This document shows positions 22,867-34,505 of a DNA stretch of 64,000 nucleotides, one piece after another. The position numbers and the translations under genes are program-made. The stretch lies in NCBI GenBank assembly GCA_945643635.1, contig CALZFC010000280.1, positions 325,501 through 389,500 on the forward strand. Reading direction: 5' to 3'. A model generated the notes under the pieces. The model did no database searches, was not told the origin of the DNA, and saw only the letters and a list, made by a program, of their open reading frames with translations. Source of the stretch: Allodiplogaster sudhausi (Eukaryota; Nematoda; Chromadorea; Rhabditida; Diplogasteridae). Numbering within the stretch: the first letter of the stretch is position 1; every line of letters starts with the position of its first letter.

Positions 22867-25800
22867 ATCATACTCAGCGAGCTGGCCGATGCCGTCGTTT
22901 TTGCTGCTGCCAACCATGAGATTCGACGAGCTGGCGTCGCTGACGATCTTCTCTCTACAAATGTCGATGAACTCATTTTAACAATTGTTTTTTTACAATC
23001 GAAAATTCCATCTGGAAATAATTTTTTTATATCGAAGTTTCCTTTGAGTTTGCGCTAATAATAATCGTGCTCCATTTCAGCATTCATTGGAAATAACAGA
23101 ATGAACCGTTTGTTCAGCACTTCTTTTAAGTTGAAATGAACTTTATTCTTGCTAGTTTATATAGTGCATATAGGAAGAAATGATGAAACGTAACAAACTA
23201 TTTCCTTTTCACTCACTTCACCTTATCTCCGCTCCGACTGCTGGTTGCCTCTTCGTTTTCTCTCTGCTTGGCAGTCCTCCTCATGTCTACCGTTCCAGAA
23301 AATAGACTCATTCTGGTTAGAATAGATTGCTGTTCAAGAAAGATGGTTTAGATTTTAGTTCATTACACTTAAGAAGGGAAATATCGATAGCAGCGAAAAA
23401 AAGAACGACTGAAAAAAAGATGTAATTTTGATTGAAATAGGACCGCGCGTGCTTCCGAGACGGATTGCGTCCCCTAAGTGAGCCATGGATTGCAGCCTAC
23501 GGCTATGGCCGCTACGTGTTCATAATCGGCGACATGCTAGTGAGAAAGAAATTTAAAATCTGCATTCCTGGATTGCCCAGCCCTTTTTTGGATTGTGTTT
23601 CTAAGGCAGGATCGAGCATTTCTGTAGAACGATGTGACGATCAAACCAGTCTTTTTAAATATTAAGCTCGGAGTAAACCACGATATATCATCAGTAAACC
23701 ACGTCTTATCATTATGCCTATGCACACATGTTTTTTTTCTAATTGTAAGACGGGCATTGAAAGCATATGAACGATTGATAAGTTTGCCCATCTTTTCTCA
23801 GTCGTCGTTGGATTTCAATGCGAATCAAGAGGAACAGGAACACGAATACATTTGATTCTCCGTCGACGTCGTCGACCTGCTTCTCTCGAAAAGAGTACGC
23901 ATCGAGAACGTCGGCGACTTGTATGACTTTGGGTCTGCACACACAATTATTATTCACTTTTTTCTTGTCCTCTTGTGTGCTCTTTTTTATGCTAATTTAT
24001 ATAAAGCACCAAGATGAAAGATAACAAATAATAGCCTTCATACGTTGAATGCAGGAGTTTGATTGGATTCTACGCGATTAGCGAATCGGCAGTCGTCATG
24101 GTCGACCTCAACCCAGTGCAGCGCACGCAACGACAGCGTCTGATTCTCATCACTCATCGTCTTGGCAAAGTATTCATTGACATATTTTGGCATTGCAAAA
24201 AAAAGGATTAATATCACCGAACCACATGTGAAATTTCAAATTTTTCCGACCCCTTGTACTCTTACTATTTTGATGTCAGAGAGTATATTATTTTATATAC
24301 ATGTTTTATTGATTGAATTCCTATGAAGGCTTCGTCGCCCTTCCATCGCTGCTACGCGTTGAACATGAATTTGGACAACTTTTTCATGTCGTCCACAGTG
24401 TTCTGCGAGCAGAATTGTGGCACCGCTCTCTAACGCATTGAGAGTCAGAGTTTATTTTTCTCCAAAAATAAATTCTAAACAACAAAAATTTATTAACGAT
24501 TAAAAATAATATACCAAAGAAAACTGAATACATAGCTATTTTATGTTGACAGATGGGAGCGTGACGACTTCCGTCTTCGTCTACCCACGCGATCTTGTGG
24601 ATCCGTCGCCGTGTCGGAACGTCTCGGATATGCTCGCACGGGTTCGTTCGGATTTCTTCTTTCTTTTACCTCTATCTATCTTTCTCTCTCTCTGTCTCTC
24701 AAAAACAACTGCTCTCTCGCACACCGTCCTCCTCAAATGCTGTCTGCAGTCAATGGCATCTCTCGGTAGACGGGCCGGACACGAAGTCGAGGTCGCAGCG
24801 TACGCTCCGCCCTTCTTCCTCTCCAATTCGATCATCGCCTTCTTCGCTGCCCGCCGATCATCTATGCTTACAGATCTGACCACTGCGTATGCCTTCAACA
24901 TTGAGTGAGCACAGCATTTATTGACTGAATCTAATTCCTCTCCATTCTCACACAACAATTTGCTTGAACAAATGGCCTTTTGCAAGTACGATGAATTATA
25001 TAAGCAGGCAAACAGCAAAAAAGGCAGGATTGATTCAGAGTCATTAAATTGCATCCTACGAGGAGCATTTGAAAATGTTTAACGTATTGATTTTAAATTT
25101 AAGTCCAATAACGTTTTTTAAATTTAATAAATTATCTTAGCACGGGCCGATTGGATAAGAAGAATGTTGACGGCGTCAACGACTTCTTAATCGACAGCGA
25201 CGTCCGTGTCGATGATATTGTCCAGGGCAGCAATCGACAGGTTTCTACGCCTGCCGTCGAAAGAAAGCTCTTGTTGTTTACTTATTTATTTATTTAATCA
25301 ATACATCAATATGATGTGACAACATTTAGAAATATTGATCGAGAAGGATTACCAGAACTAAAAGCTGAGAAGACAATGCAAATTCCGAGGAGAGTGGAGA
25401 TAAGATAGAGAGAGAGAGAAGAAGCTGGAGCTAGGTACTATGAAAAGAGGAAAAGGTTGTTGTCCCACCGATGTTTGAGATTAGATACGCGTTGGTTAAA
25501 CTTGGATGTTTCCTTTATATTTCTTCTAAGTGAAATGAATGCCGGCAAATTGTTAAGGAGTGGAGAACATTCAAAGGTGGCTGCTTTCTTGAGGCGACGC
25601 TGGCATTGTCGTGCAGGGTGAGGCAAGCCCGTTGGAAGACATTCGTGGCCGAAGTCGCCATGAGCATTGGATGGAAGCTGATCGCGGGCTACATCGCCCT
25701 TGTTCCATCTTGGCCACGGTCAGCATCAAAGAATCCTGTCTTTTCCACAACTCCAAAATTCATTATTAATCGAGAAATCTGGCTTGCTCTACACAGCAAT

Positions 25801-26977
25801 TAAAAGAGTGACTAAAAATTCATTAATCTGTCGCTCTATCCGCGTCATTAAAATAGTTATTTTTCTACATCGACTTTCTCAACCGTTACATAATCCGCCC
25901 CTTGATTGTTTCATCCTATAACATTTGAATACTTCCGCATCTTACATATATATTTACCCACGTGTGCTACTTAATGTGCACTGTAAATAAAGAAGAAAGA
26001 CACATCCAAAAACAGCTTGGCCGACCCGCTGTACACGATGGCAATGCGTCTCTTCATTCGACCGGCCGCGCGTGCCCTGCACGCTCGCTCTGCGTTCTCT
26101 GCACGCGCTCGCTGCGGTGGCGCGAGTTGCCTGACGTGGCCACGCCCACTTCAGAGGATTCCACTTGCGTCGCCGCCTTCCCCAGTGGACACACTCTTCT
26201 CTATGATGTGGTCGGTTTTTCGAGGAAGCCTTCTTACAACAAGAAAAATTTAATTTATGCTTAAATATATTCCAATTCTCGTTCTTTCTCTGTCATTCTC
26301 TCACTCTCTCTCTCTTTCTCTCTCACTCACTCTCTCTTTCTCTCTCACTCACTCTCTCTCTTTCTCTCTCACTCACTCTCTCTCTTTCTCTCTCACTCAC
26401 TCTCTCTCTTTCTCTCTCACTCACTCTCTCTCTTTCTCTCTCACTCACTCTCTCTCTCTTTCTCTCTCACTCACTCTCTCTCTTTCTCTCTCACTCACTC
26501 TCTCTTTCTCTCTCACTCTCTCACTCACTCTCTCACTGGTTTTCCCTTCTCTCTCTTTAAGGCTTCCTCTCTGTCTCCGCATGCTCGACTGATGGGCTCG
26601 CATCCGCCGCCGACTCCACCCGTCTACGAGCAATTTCGCATTCTTGCGAATCCGCTAGAGCCGTCGCGCCTCACAACGCTCGCGTCGTTCGCTGTCCGGT
26701 CAGAGGAGATGGCTTCATTCGATTGAATCGCGCGTTCACAATTCCATTTCACTGTCACAACTTAATGAGCGATGAATATATCAAAGCACCACCATTGATA
26801 TATAACCTTGTATTAGTTTCTGCAAGATTTTTTAAATGTGAAAAGTATAAAATAAATTTGTCTTATAGCAGAGATACGAATGTAGTACCATTGTATGCTT
26901 GTGCCATTTACCGAATTTTCAGACGCGCCCAAGTTGACCGGCAGGAACTGCAAATTGTGGCCGCTCGCCTCATCTGA
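22867..26977 (+). CDS. Unrecognised multi-exon gene H (one in-frame TGA)
   Basis: Exons joined by phase: 22867-22962 (SELADAVVFAAANHEIRRAG), 23441-23539 (WIAAYGYGRYVFIIGDML), about 23802-23930, 24055-24169 (IGFYAISESAVVMVDLNPVQ), 24553-24641, 24750-24904 (APPFFLSNSIIAFFAARR), 25141-25240 (LDKKNVDGVNDFLIDSD), 25617-25718, 26016 to about 26210 (CVAAFPSGHTLLYDV), 26562-26698, and 26933-26977 ending at TGA. The 5' end is not found. The exon at 23802 contains an in-frame TGA (23853-23855), although phases agree on both sides. The join at 24169/24553 (candidate exon about 24329) is unresolved. Short alternating hydrophobic strands hint at a beta-propeller, but I do not recognise the family. Confidence 0.5.
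26283..26540. repeat. (CT)n-derived minisatellite
   Basis: About eight copies of a 24-base C/T unit (TCTCACTCACTCTCTCTCTT-like), lying in an intron of gene H. Frames across it are artefacts. Confidence 0.9.
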
Positions 26978-27089
26978 GAGAAGACAAAGCGTATTCTCAA
27001 TCGTCTCTTATTTTCAAACCAATCGGATCATGAATAAAGGACAATCCGAATTGCGCGAAGCTCCAAAAGGCCCAAGAATCATATCGAGA

Positions 27090-27509
27090 ACACGTTCCGA
27101 TGAGATCGATATACATATAGTTCCCGATTTGTGATCTATTCTAAAGCAAAAGTTCGGAAACTCAGTAATGAGGCAGTAACTACGCAGGAAATAAGAGGAA
27201 GAAAATAAAATAAACGGGAGAAGGAGAACGAAATTATGTGGTTGACTAAAACAAAAATAATAAATACAAGCATGCACACGAAAAGAGAAAATTTACAAAC
27301 GATGAACTAGAGTAATTGCGAAAAGTATCTAAAAGAACTACACAGTGAGCATTTCAGTAATTAATTCAAGATGTGAACAATTCTATAAGACAGAAGGCTT
27401 GGCGAGGCCGCAGAGAAGAAAGAGGAGGGGAGAGAGAGAGAGAGAGCTGGAGAGAGAGTGGGAGAGAGAGAGAAAGAGAGAGAGAGCTGGAGAGAGAGAG
27501 GGAGAGAGA

Positions 27510-27554
<45 letters not shown>

Positions 27555-27690
27555 GGAGAGGGAGAGAGAGAAAGTGAGGGAGAAAGAGAGAGCTGGAGAG
27601 AGTATAAAACAATATAAAAGAAGACACAGTGGATGTTTGGTAACAATTTAAAAATAGAAGAAAAGTCTATTTGAATTTTTTTCTAATTTA
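27090..27690 (+). repeat. Inverted copy of 11290-11760, with (GA)n expansion
   Basis: Reverse complement of 11290-11760. The (GA)n stretch at 27430-27600, with GCTGGAGAGAGA interruptions, is much longer than its counterpart. Confidence 0.7.
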
Positions 27691-27854
27691 TGGGACGCCT
27701 TCATTTTTCATGGGACTTCTATAATATGATGGGACGCCTGCACTAGAATAGAGCCTTTTTTAAATATTTTTTTGGAATTTATTTACGATAGAATCAAAAA
27801 AGCCGAGGAAATAACCAAAATTGACCAGCTTGGATTTTGTTCAAAAGTTCCTTA

Positions 27855-28609
27855 TAGATGCTTTCTGATATGAGGAAATGCTTGGAACTGGTCTAGAAAT
27901 CGTAAAATTTCTTTTTCGTTTGCTATGAAGGTAACATGCTCTTCAAGCTACAGGGAACAAAAAAAAAGATTGGGTGTTTATGTCCACGGCCGCCTTGATT
28001 CGTAATTGATTCCCTTGCAAATCGCGTCATATTATATTGATGACACTGCCTGTTCTCGATTCCAGGATTCGTCTCCTCAACCAGAGGGATCTAGCCAGCA
28101 TCACAGTAACAAAGCTGAGGCAAGGGACATACACTTATAGTCTGTTACTTCGGGAAGGAGAGTACTAAGGGGGGGGGGGGAGGTTGCGTGCAATTATGTG
28201 GTAGTCTAAATAAAATTAATCTCTCACTTCACACTAGACCGGACGGCCAGATCAGCTATTTGCGATCGCTTGTGGCAGCATATCCTACTGATTGCTCCAC
28301 TCTTTATTTCTCTCTTTGTTCTTCACACCCCCTACTGGCTGGCTCCGCGCGCTGTTCGAAAGCCGCTATTACATAGAATGCGAATTAATCTTTCTTCTGA
28401 GGGGCCAGCACGCGAATCCCTCGCAACCAGTACTAAATATGCCGCTATTTTTCTTTCTCACTGCGCGGTAAATACATTTAAACGGAAAACAATTTGGGTA
28501 GCCCTCAGCTATGTACTGACTAAAGGACTGAGTGCGGATCCTGCAGACGGTCGTTCGGTGCGTCCGGGACCTCCATGTCGCGCAGGAGCGGTTAGCATGC
28601 GGGAGGCGT
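27855..28609 (+). repeat. Dispersed repeat, inverted copy of 9480-10207
   Basis: See 9480-10207. In this orientation it carries AATAAA near 28208 and a G run at 28170-28181. Similarity ends after GCGGGAGGCGT, the same point as the left copy. Confidence 0.8.
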
Positions 28610-28820
28610 GGGACTTGGGTGTATATCCTTTATCTTGTCTAACATTATACATATAAGATATCTATAGAGAGACGAGGAGAGGGGAAGGACAGGGCCGGGG
28701 CAGCCGCCATGGTGGGCCTAGCCAACACTGAACGTCTTGCTGGCGGTAGCGGCACCGCCCCGAGGGGGCGGGTCCGCCCTCGCCAGCCGGTTTGAAGTTC
28801 TTCTCTATCCCCGGCCGTGA
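28610..28820. other. GC-rich stretch of unknown nature
   Basis: 28680-28790 is far richer in G and C than the neighbourhood (GGCACCGCCCCGAGGGGGCG). No acceptable coding frame or RNA fold recognised. Confidence 0.3.
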
Positions 28821-30498
28821 CAACACTCGCACAAACGCCAAAAGAGCAGCGGAGGATCGTGTCTAAATAAAATTGGTTTCTCAATATAGTAATCACGGGC
28901 ATTACAAAACATTTGTAAAATTCACCGTTTGATTTTCGTTTTTATTTTGCAGTATCCAGAAATCTTTCACTCATATTTCAGCCTTTCCAATACGATAATA
29001 ATCAGACTTTTCGAATGCATTTTTCAACCATCGTTCTTCTTCCATTTCTGAGTCGATGCATTTTTTGTTGTTGTTATGTGTTCATTTCCAATTAGTCAAA
29101 TAAATACACGTTCATTGAGCATTAAAAGGTGGAGAGGAGAGGAGTTCATCGCTCCTCCCTTTTTGCGTCTCCAATCTTCGTGAAGGTGTAGGTGATTGGG
29201 AAGCCTTTGAGGAAGGGTTCGTGACGCTTGATCTCGTACACGTGCCGGTCAATCTTGACGAAGGGGCAGGGCCTGCCCGACCTGAACGAAATGACATTTA
29301 GACTCCGCCCTCCCGTCAACAAAAGGTTTCCCTCAGAGGTGAGTCATCGAATTGACGGGGTAAATTTTTAGATATTCATTGATGTGAAATGAGGAAGAAA
29401 TGTGCCTACTTGTCGCAGAGAGGACGTTGCACGAGAACAACGTTGTAGATGTAATTATTTCCCTGTTGTTTCTGCGCGCTGTTGATCTAAAAGTGAGTTC
29501 TTTTTAAATAATTCTTTAAATATATTTTACAATGTCATTTACAATTACATAAACTGTTTAAATTTTTCCCTCTCTCTTTTGATACCAAAGAACTGGACCT
29601 TGAGGACTTCATAGGTCTGACCGAGCTGATTGTTCAGCTCATCCACTCTTTCCTGGACTTTGCGTTGTAAGGAAGCTGATTGAATAAAGTGTTAGAGAAA
29701 GGGAATAAAATTAATTATGGTTTTTTGGATCCCAGAGTCAGCTTGGCTGACAGCATCTAAAGCTTACTTCTGTTTCCTTATCGAAACCATAGAATGAAAG
29801 CGCGGCAAGATCTAAGAAGCCAAGACTGGGAGCTGCGGCGGCCAGAGTGAAGAGGACGAAGAGAGGAAGGAAGAAGAGGAAGCGAGACATCTTTCCTGAA
29901 GAGAGAGGGTGAGAGTGTCAGACAGAATTTGGAAAATGGGGAGAGGGGAGATTGACAAGAGAGAGAGAGAGGAAAGCAGAGAAAGAGATGAAAGGATTAG
30001 TGAAAATTGGAAGGGAACTAGAAAGAGGGATAAAAGTAGACAGCGAACCAAGGAAACGACCAGAGGAGAGGAGAGCGCACCCGAAGAATGAGGTTACAGG
30101 AAATACACCCCTTTTTATTGTGAATCCGAAGACGTTTCCAGAAATATTCAAATTACATTAACATAAATAATGCGAAATTAAGATCATTATGGGGATTTCG
30201 CAGGCGAATGTGATAATCAGACGTAGGACGATCAGCAAATGAGGCAATATGAATTTCAATAGCGATTATACCACTTCTCATATTCTCATTGTCATTCATT
30301 ATTCAATGTTTCATAAATATTTTTGAATGTTTATCCTTTAAAAATTGTTTGTTTGACCTGCAGAACCAGTTAATTGTATTATTGGAATTTGAATAAGAGA
30401 GTCTCAGCTGGGTTTTGCGGATGCTATTATTCTGACAAATGATTCGAGCTCATCAGTTCTGCTTAGGCCTTGTTTCCTTCAATACCAGAAATCTTTTC

Positions 30499-30536
<38 letters not shown>

Positions 30537-30960
30537 CTTCGCTTCTGGCTGTTTTCTCTATCCATTCTTTCCTCTGCTTCTATAATCTATATCTGCTCAC
30601 TTAGCCTTCTCTTCAGTGAGATTCGTCAATCGACTTTTCAACTGTTAACAAGTGTCACGCAAAAACCGAGAGAGTTACGATTTGGTATTTCTCTGTTTGT
30701 AGATCAGATATAAAAATAAACAGCAATCCAAAAATTGAACACGTTTTTCTTCTCCTTCAATGGCGTAAGTAAAACTTAAGTTGCCCTCTACGCTTGCACA
30801 AACGCCAAAAGAGCAGAGGAGGATCGTGCCAGAATAACATTGGTTTCTCATATGTAGTAGTAATTTCGTGCATTACAAATCATTTATAAAAATCAGCTAT
30901 TTATTTTCGTTTATAAAAGTCTTTCTTTCATATTTCAGCATCTCCTATGCGATAATAATC
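28820..30960 (-). repeat. Left arm of a large inverted duplication (partner 36880-39460)
   Basis: Reverse-complement match to 36880-39460 throughout, including cystatin-like gene C2, its leader, and the flanks (GAGCTCATCAGTTCTGCTTA). The right arm also holds a 508-bp MITE (38647-39154). About 5.9 kb lies between the arms. Confidence 0.8.
29146..29890 (-). CDS. Cystatin-like protein, copy C2, splice acceptor lost
   Basis: Minus-strand exons 29890-29768 (signal peptide MSRFLFFLPLFVLFTLAAAA), 29664-29599 (VQERVDELNNQLGQTYEVLK), 29486-29410 (INSAQKQQGNNYIYNVVLVQ then PLCDK) and 29281-29146 (ends GDAKREER). About 133 residues. QQGNN replaces the cystatin QVVAG loop. The acceptor before exon 2 reads TTACAA where its inverted twin at 37882 has TTACAG, so normal splicing should fail unless another site is used. 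The nearby AATCAG would shift the frame. Probably non-functional or mis-spliced. Confidence 0.55.
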
Positions 30961-31431
30961 CGAATTTTCTAATGAATTTTCTAATCATTTCACGTGATGG
31001 GTCGGCTTTTATAGGGCTCGGATGAGGAGGATTTTTGCATAACTTCATGTGTAGCTGTGGATAGGTAAATATGCGTACGTGAGATTTACTAACATACGGT
31101 CCTTATTTCAAATAGTAACCCGCGAAATCCTCGTAAAGATCTCAATTTCGCAATATTTATGTTAATATAATTTTAATATTTCTGGAAACGTCTACGGATT
31201 CACAACAAATACCACGGATATCGTTTTGCAACCTCATTCTTCGGTTGCGCTCTCCTCTCCTCTGGTCGTCTCCATTGTTCGCTGTCTACATTAATCCCTC
31301 TTTCTCGTTCCCCTCCCATTTTCTCTATGCCTTTCCTCTCGTTTTCTGCTTCTCTCTCTTTCTCTTTCTCTTGTCAATCCCACCATATTCCTAATACTGC
31401 CAGACAGTCTCACCTTCTCTCTCCAGGAAAG
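30961..31431. other. Non-coding, ending in a cystatin leader copy
   Basis: 31180-31431 repeats the conserved cystatin leader (see 12906-13169) in front of pseudogene C3. Nothing else supported. Confidence 0.5.
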
Positions 31432-31539
31432 ATGTCTCGCCTCCTCTTCCTCCTCCCTCTCTTCGTCCTCTTCTCTCTGGCTGCCGCAGCTCCCAGTCTT
31501 GGTTCTATCAAAGTTTTTTTGAAAGTGGCGGGAAGATAA
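31432..31539 (+). pseudogene. Cystatin-like exon 1 only, copy C3
   Basis: Intact leader and signal peptide (MSRLLFLLPLFVLFSLAAAA, then PSLG). Similarity to the other copies then stops and an unrelated tail (SIKVFLKVAGR) runs to a stop. No exons 2-4 downstream on this strand before the opposite-strand copy C4. Truncated by rearrangement. Confidence 0.7.
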
Positions 31540-32111
31540 ATATTCGCGAATTCAAAGTAGATAATGCTCTTAATTTCCTCAGGGCAGAGAGATTTTGTGA
31601 CTTCGGGACACTTGCAATCTAAAGTTCTAGCTCAAGCCGACCAAATAAGTCGAAAAAAACGAGACACTATTAAATTCGCCTTAGATCTCCTTTAAGGGAG
31701 AATAATTGATACTGCTAATGATCCTATCCTTCAATAGCCGATTTTATACTTTTTCTCCTTTCTACTTTGTATATGATATCAATTGACACGAATTATTTAT
31801 TATGTTTCAACAATCGGAGAATTTATAAATCTACCTGTTTTATGCAGATCATCCAAAGAATACCTGATTAGATGGTTTTGATTTTGGGTAAGCTTTGATG
31901 TTTCCAGAAATCTTTCTGTAATCTTTCAGACTTTACATGTATCGTTTATTTCTCATGTATATTTCACAACCATTACTGTAATTCCATTTCTGAGTAAATG
32001 TTTTGCTTTCGTTGCCCTTTCCTTCATCATGTCCAATGCTTAAAAAGGTTAAAATAGTTACTAAACAATAATGGACTTTTATTGAGCATTGAGAGGTGGC
32101 TGGAGGGAAGT

Positions 32112-32710
32112 TCAGCGGAGCTGAACTTTCGGGTTGTGCCCGATGTACTTGAAGGTGTAGGTGTGCGGGCCGTGAATGAACGGCTGGGTGCGCGTGATTT
32201 CGTACTCGTAGATGTCATTCTTCAAGTAGCAGCCAGCATACGTGTTGCAGAGATAAAGGTTGTAGATGATGTTCTTTGCATTCACCAGTTGCTTCTGCGC
32301 GCTGTTGATCTAAAAATTCAACACGTATTTTGCACGTTTATTTTGAACTACCCAAATTCCATATTGCATTTCCCCCCGTCTTTTTGAAGTCCCAAAACTG
32401 CACCTTGCGGACTTTAAACCCCTTTCCTTGCTGATTATTCAGTCGACGCACACCTTCGTGGACTTGGATCTGTAAAAATGTTAATTGCATAAAGTGTGAG
32501 AGAAAGGAAACAAAACAAGAAGGGAAGAATGGTGAGATATATAATGAAAATTAAGAATAGCTTATAATGTTTTTTTTGACAGCAGATGATACTGACTTTT
32601 GCAATGTCATCGATCGGGATGTCCTCGGGTTTTCCGACGTCAAGACTGGGAGCTGCGGCAGCCAGAGAGAAGAGGACGAAGAGAGGGAGGAGGAAGAGGA
32701 AGCGAGACAT
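32112..32710 (-). CDS. Cystatin-like protein, copy C4, intron 3 lost
   Basis: Minus-strand exons 32710-32597 (signal peptide MSRFLFLLPLFVLFSLAAAA), 32469-32404 (GVRRLNNQQGKGFKVRK) and a single 32309-32112 exon that fuses what are exons 3 and 4 elsewhere (INSAQKQLVNAKNIIYNLYL ... CYLKNDIYEYEITR, ending NPKVQLR). About 125 residues, with all splice phases intact. The loop QLVNA is the closest in the window to cystatin QVVAG. Two cysteines flank the fused junction. Predicted secreted protease inhibitor by family inference. Confidence 0.65.
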
Positions 32711-33396
32711 CTTTCCTGGAGAGAGAAGGTGAGGGTGTCTGGCAGTATTAGGAAAAGAGGGGGGGGGGAGATTGACAAGAGAGAGAGAGAAGAGCAGAGA
32801 AAGAGAGGGATGGACTAGAGAAAATGGGAGGGGAACGAGAAAGAGGGATTAATGTAGACAGCGAACAAGGGAGACGACCAGAGGAGAGGAGAGCGCAACC
32901 GAAGAATGAGGTTGCAAAACGATATCCGTGGTATTTGTTGTGAATCCGTAGACGTTTCCAGAAATAAGAAAATATAAATTTAGCATAAATATTACGAAAT
33001 TGGTCGTTATGAAATGCATGTGTCGTGATTTGAATTGCTCGTTTCCATATCATTTCTGCGTCAAGAAATTTTTTTTGGATGTTTTTTTATTCACTTCTTT
33101 AGAATCACGTCGCATAAAATTCATAAAATTTGCCAAGTGACATTTGCCTACATATGTACATTCGCCTGATTACATTCGTAAAGATCTCAATTTCGCATAA
33201 TGTCTGTTATAACTTAAATTTACGTATTTCTGGAATCGTCCACGTATGCATAATAAAAAGGGTGGATATCCTGTAACCTTATTCTTCGGGTGCGCTCTCC
33301 TCTCCTCTGGTCGTCTCCTTGGTTCGCTGTCTACTTTTACCCCTCTTTCACGTTCCCCTCCAATTTTCTCCAATCATTTCCTCTCTTTCTCTGCTC

Positions 33397-33428
<32 letters not shown>

Positions 33429-33497
33429 TTTGTCAATCTGACCCCCCCCCATTTTCCAAATACTGTCTAACCTTCTCACCCTCTCTCTCCAGGAAAG
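32711..33497. promoter_or_regulatory. Head-to-head leaders of C4 and C5
   Basis: Two inverted copies of the conserved cystatin leader, 32711-33000 reading left and 33170-33497 reading right, so C4 and C5 are divergently transcribed from facing promoters. Confidence 0.5.
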
Positions 33498-34505
33498 ATG
33501 TCTCGCTTCCTCTTCCTCCTCCCTCTCTTCGTCCTCTTCGCTCTTGCTGCCGCAGCTCCCACTCCTGGCATCGTTGACATGCCTATCGATGCGAAAGTAG
33601 AAGTCAGTTTCATCTGCTGTGAAACCAGCGGCCCGATGCAGTGACCTAAAGAAACATCAGCAAAATTACAGAGCTCTGTCCAGGAAGCTGTGAAGAAGCT
33701 GAACTGTGATCTCGGAAAGGCCTATGAAGTCATTCAGGTGCATTTTTTGGTACAAAAAAAGAGCGCTAAAGTTGAAAATGAAAGTAAAGTACATGTGAGT
33801 AAAAAAAAAAGTAAAGTACAGTCTTATTTTTAGATCAACCGCGCCTATTGGAAGAGTGGTGTTATGTAGAGTGCATATCTACATATGTACTTGAGTACTT
33901 GGCTAAGTGAACTCACCATCTCAGAATGGTATTTAAGCCAATGGACTTATGGCAGTGAGTCACTTCGTGTCACCTCGGTTACTTCGTGTTACTCGTCCAG
34001 TCAGTCACTTCCCTTTCCCACGTCACTTCATTCCTCGTTCCCTCTCTCAAGCGGTCGACCCTCCTTTCTCTCTCTCATTCCCTCTGCTCTCAATAAACCC
34101 TTTCCCGCTCTCGCCTCGTCTTCTGCATTCTATTCCCTGTCCCTCTGTGTGACGGACCCATCGTCCCCTACGTGAGGACACAACAAGTGGATTTGTTGTT
34201 GGTCCCATCTACAACGTCTATCTCTGCAACAGGTACATGGGCATATATTCCTCTATTTCAATAAATATTTATCGTTTACCATCACTTCGATGTTCCACAT
34301 CCGAATTGGTGAAAAAGTCAGGAATCCTTTTGTAGGCAGGGGTTGGCGGAGTCTAAATATTCCTCCTTCGTTCAGGTTCAACAGAGGTGACTGCAGCAAC
34401 AAGAACGACATCGACGAGTACGAAATCTCGGTGCGACTCCGTTTCGCGAGCTCGCAAAAGAGCACCTACTCCTTCAAGAAGATCCCGCACATCCTTACAA
34501 ACTAG
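33498..34505 (+). pseudogene. Cystatin-like copy C5, disrupted by a solo LTR
   Basis: Exons 33498-33602 (signal peptide, then PTPGIVDMPIDAKVE), 33672-33737 (EAVKKLNCDLGKAYEVIQ), 33834 onward (INRAYWKS), cut at 33859 by the LTR and resuming at 34191 to 34232, and 34376-34505 (GDCSNKNDIDEYEI ... IPHILTN). The LTR brings an in-frame stop shortly after the insertion point. Copy C6 (40029-40722) is its uninterrupted close relative. Leader and downstream poly(A) signal are intact, so a truncated transcript is possible. Confidence 0.75.
33860..34185 (+). mobile_element. Solo LTR of a retrotransposon, 326 bp
   Basis: Starts TGTTATGT and ends ACACAACA (inverted TG...CA ends). Flanked by the 5-bp duplication AGTGG (33855-33859, 34186-34190). 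Contains TATTTAAG as TATA box (33929-33936) and AATAAA near 34092, in the order expected of U3-R-U5. No internal retrotransposon sequence remains, so it is the product of LTR-LTR recombination. Gypsy or BEL/Pao cannot be told apart from the LTR alone. Confidence 0.85.

Noticed and set aside
26257..26633. Regular repeats that might suggest a CRISPR-like array
   Set aside because: The units are contiguous C/T low-complexity DNA without unique spacers, and the locus is eukaryotic.
22867..26977. Assigning gene H to a nucleoporin (Nup133-like propeller)
   Set aside because: Only a vague resemblance of short hydrophobic strands; no diagnostic motif to support the name.
28680..28810. GC-rich block considered as an rRNA fragment or exon
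   Set aside because: No recognisable rRNA segment and no frame with plausible splice sites.
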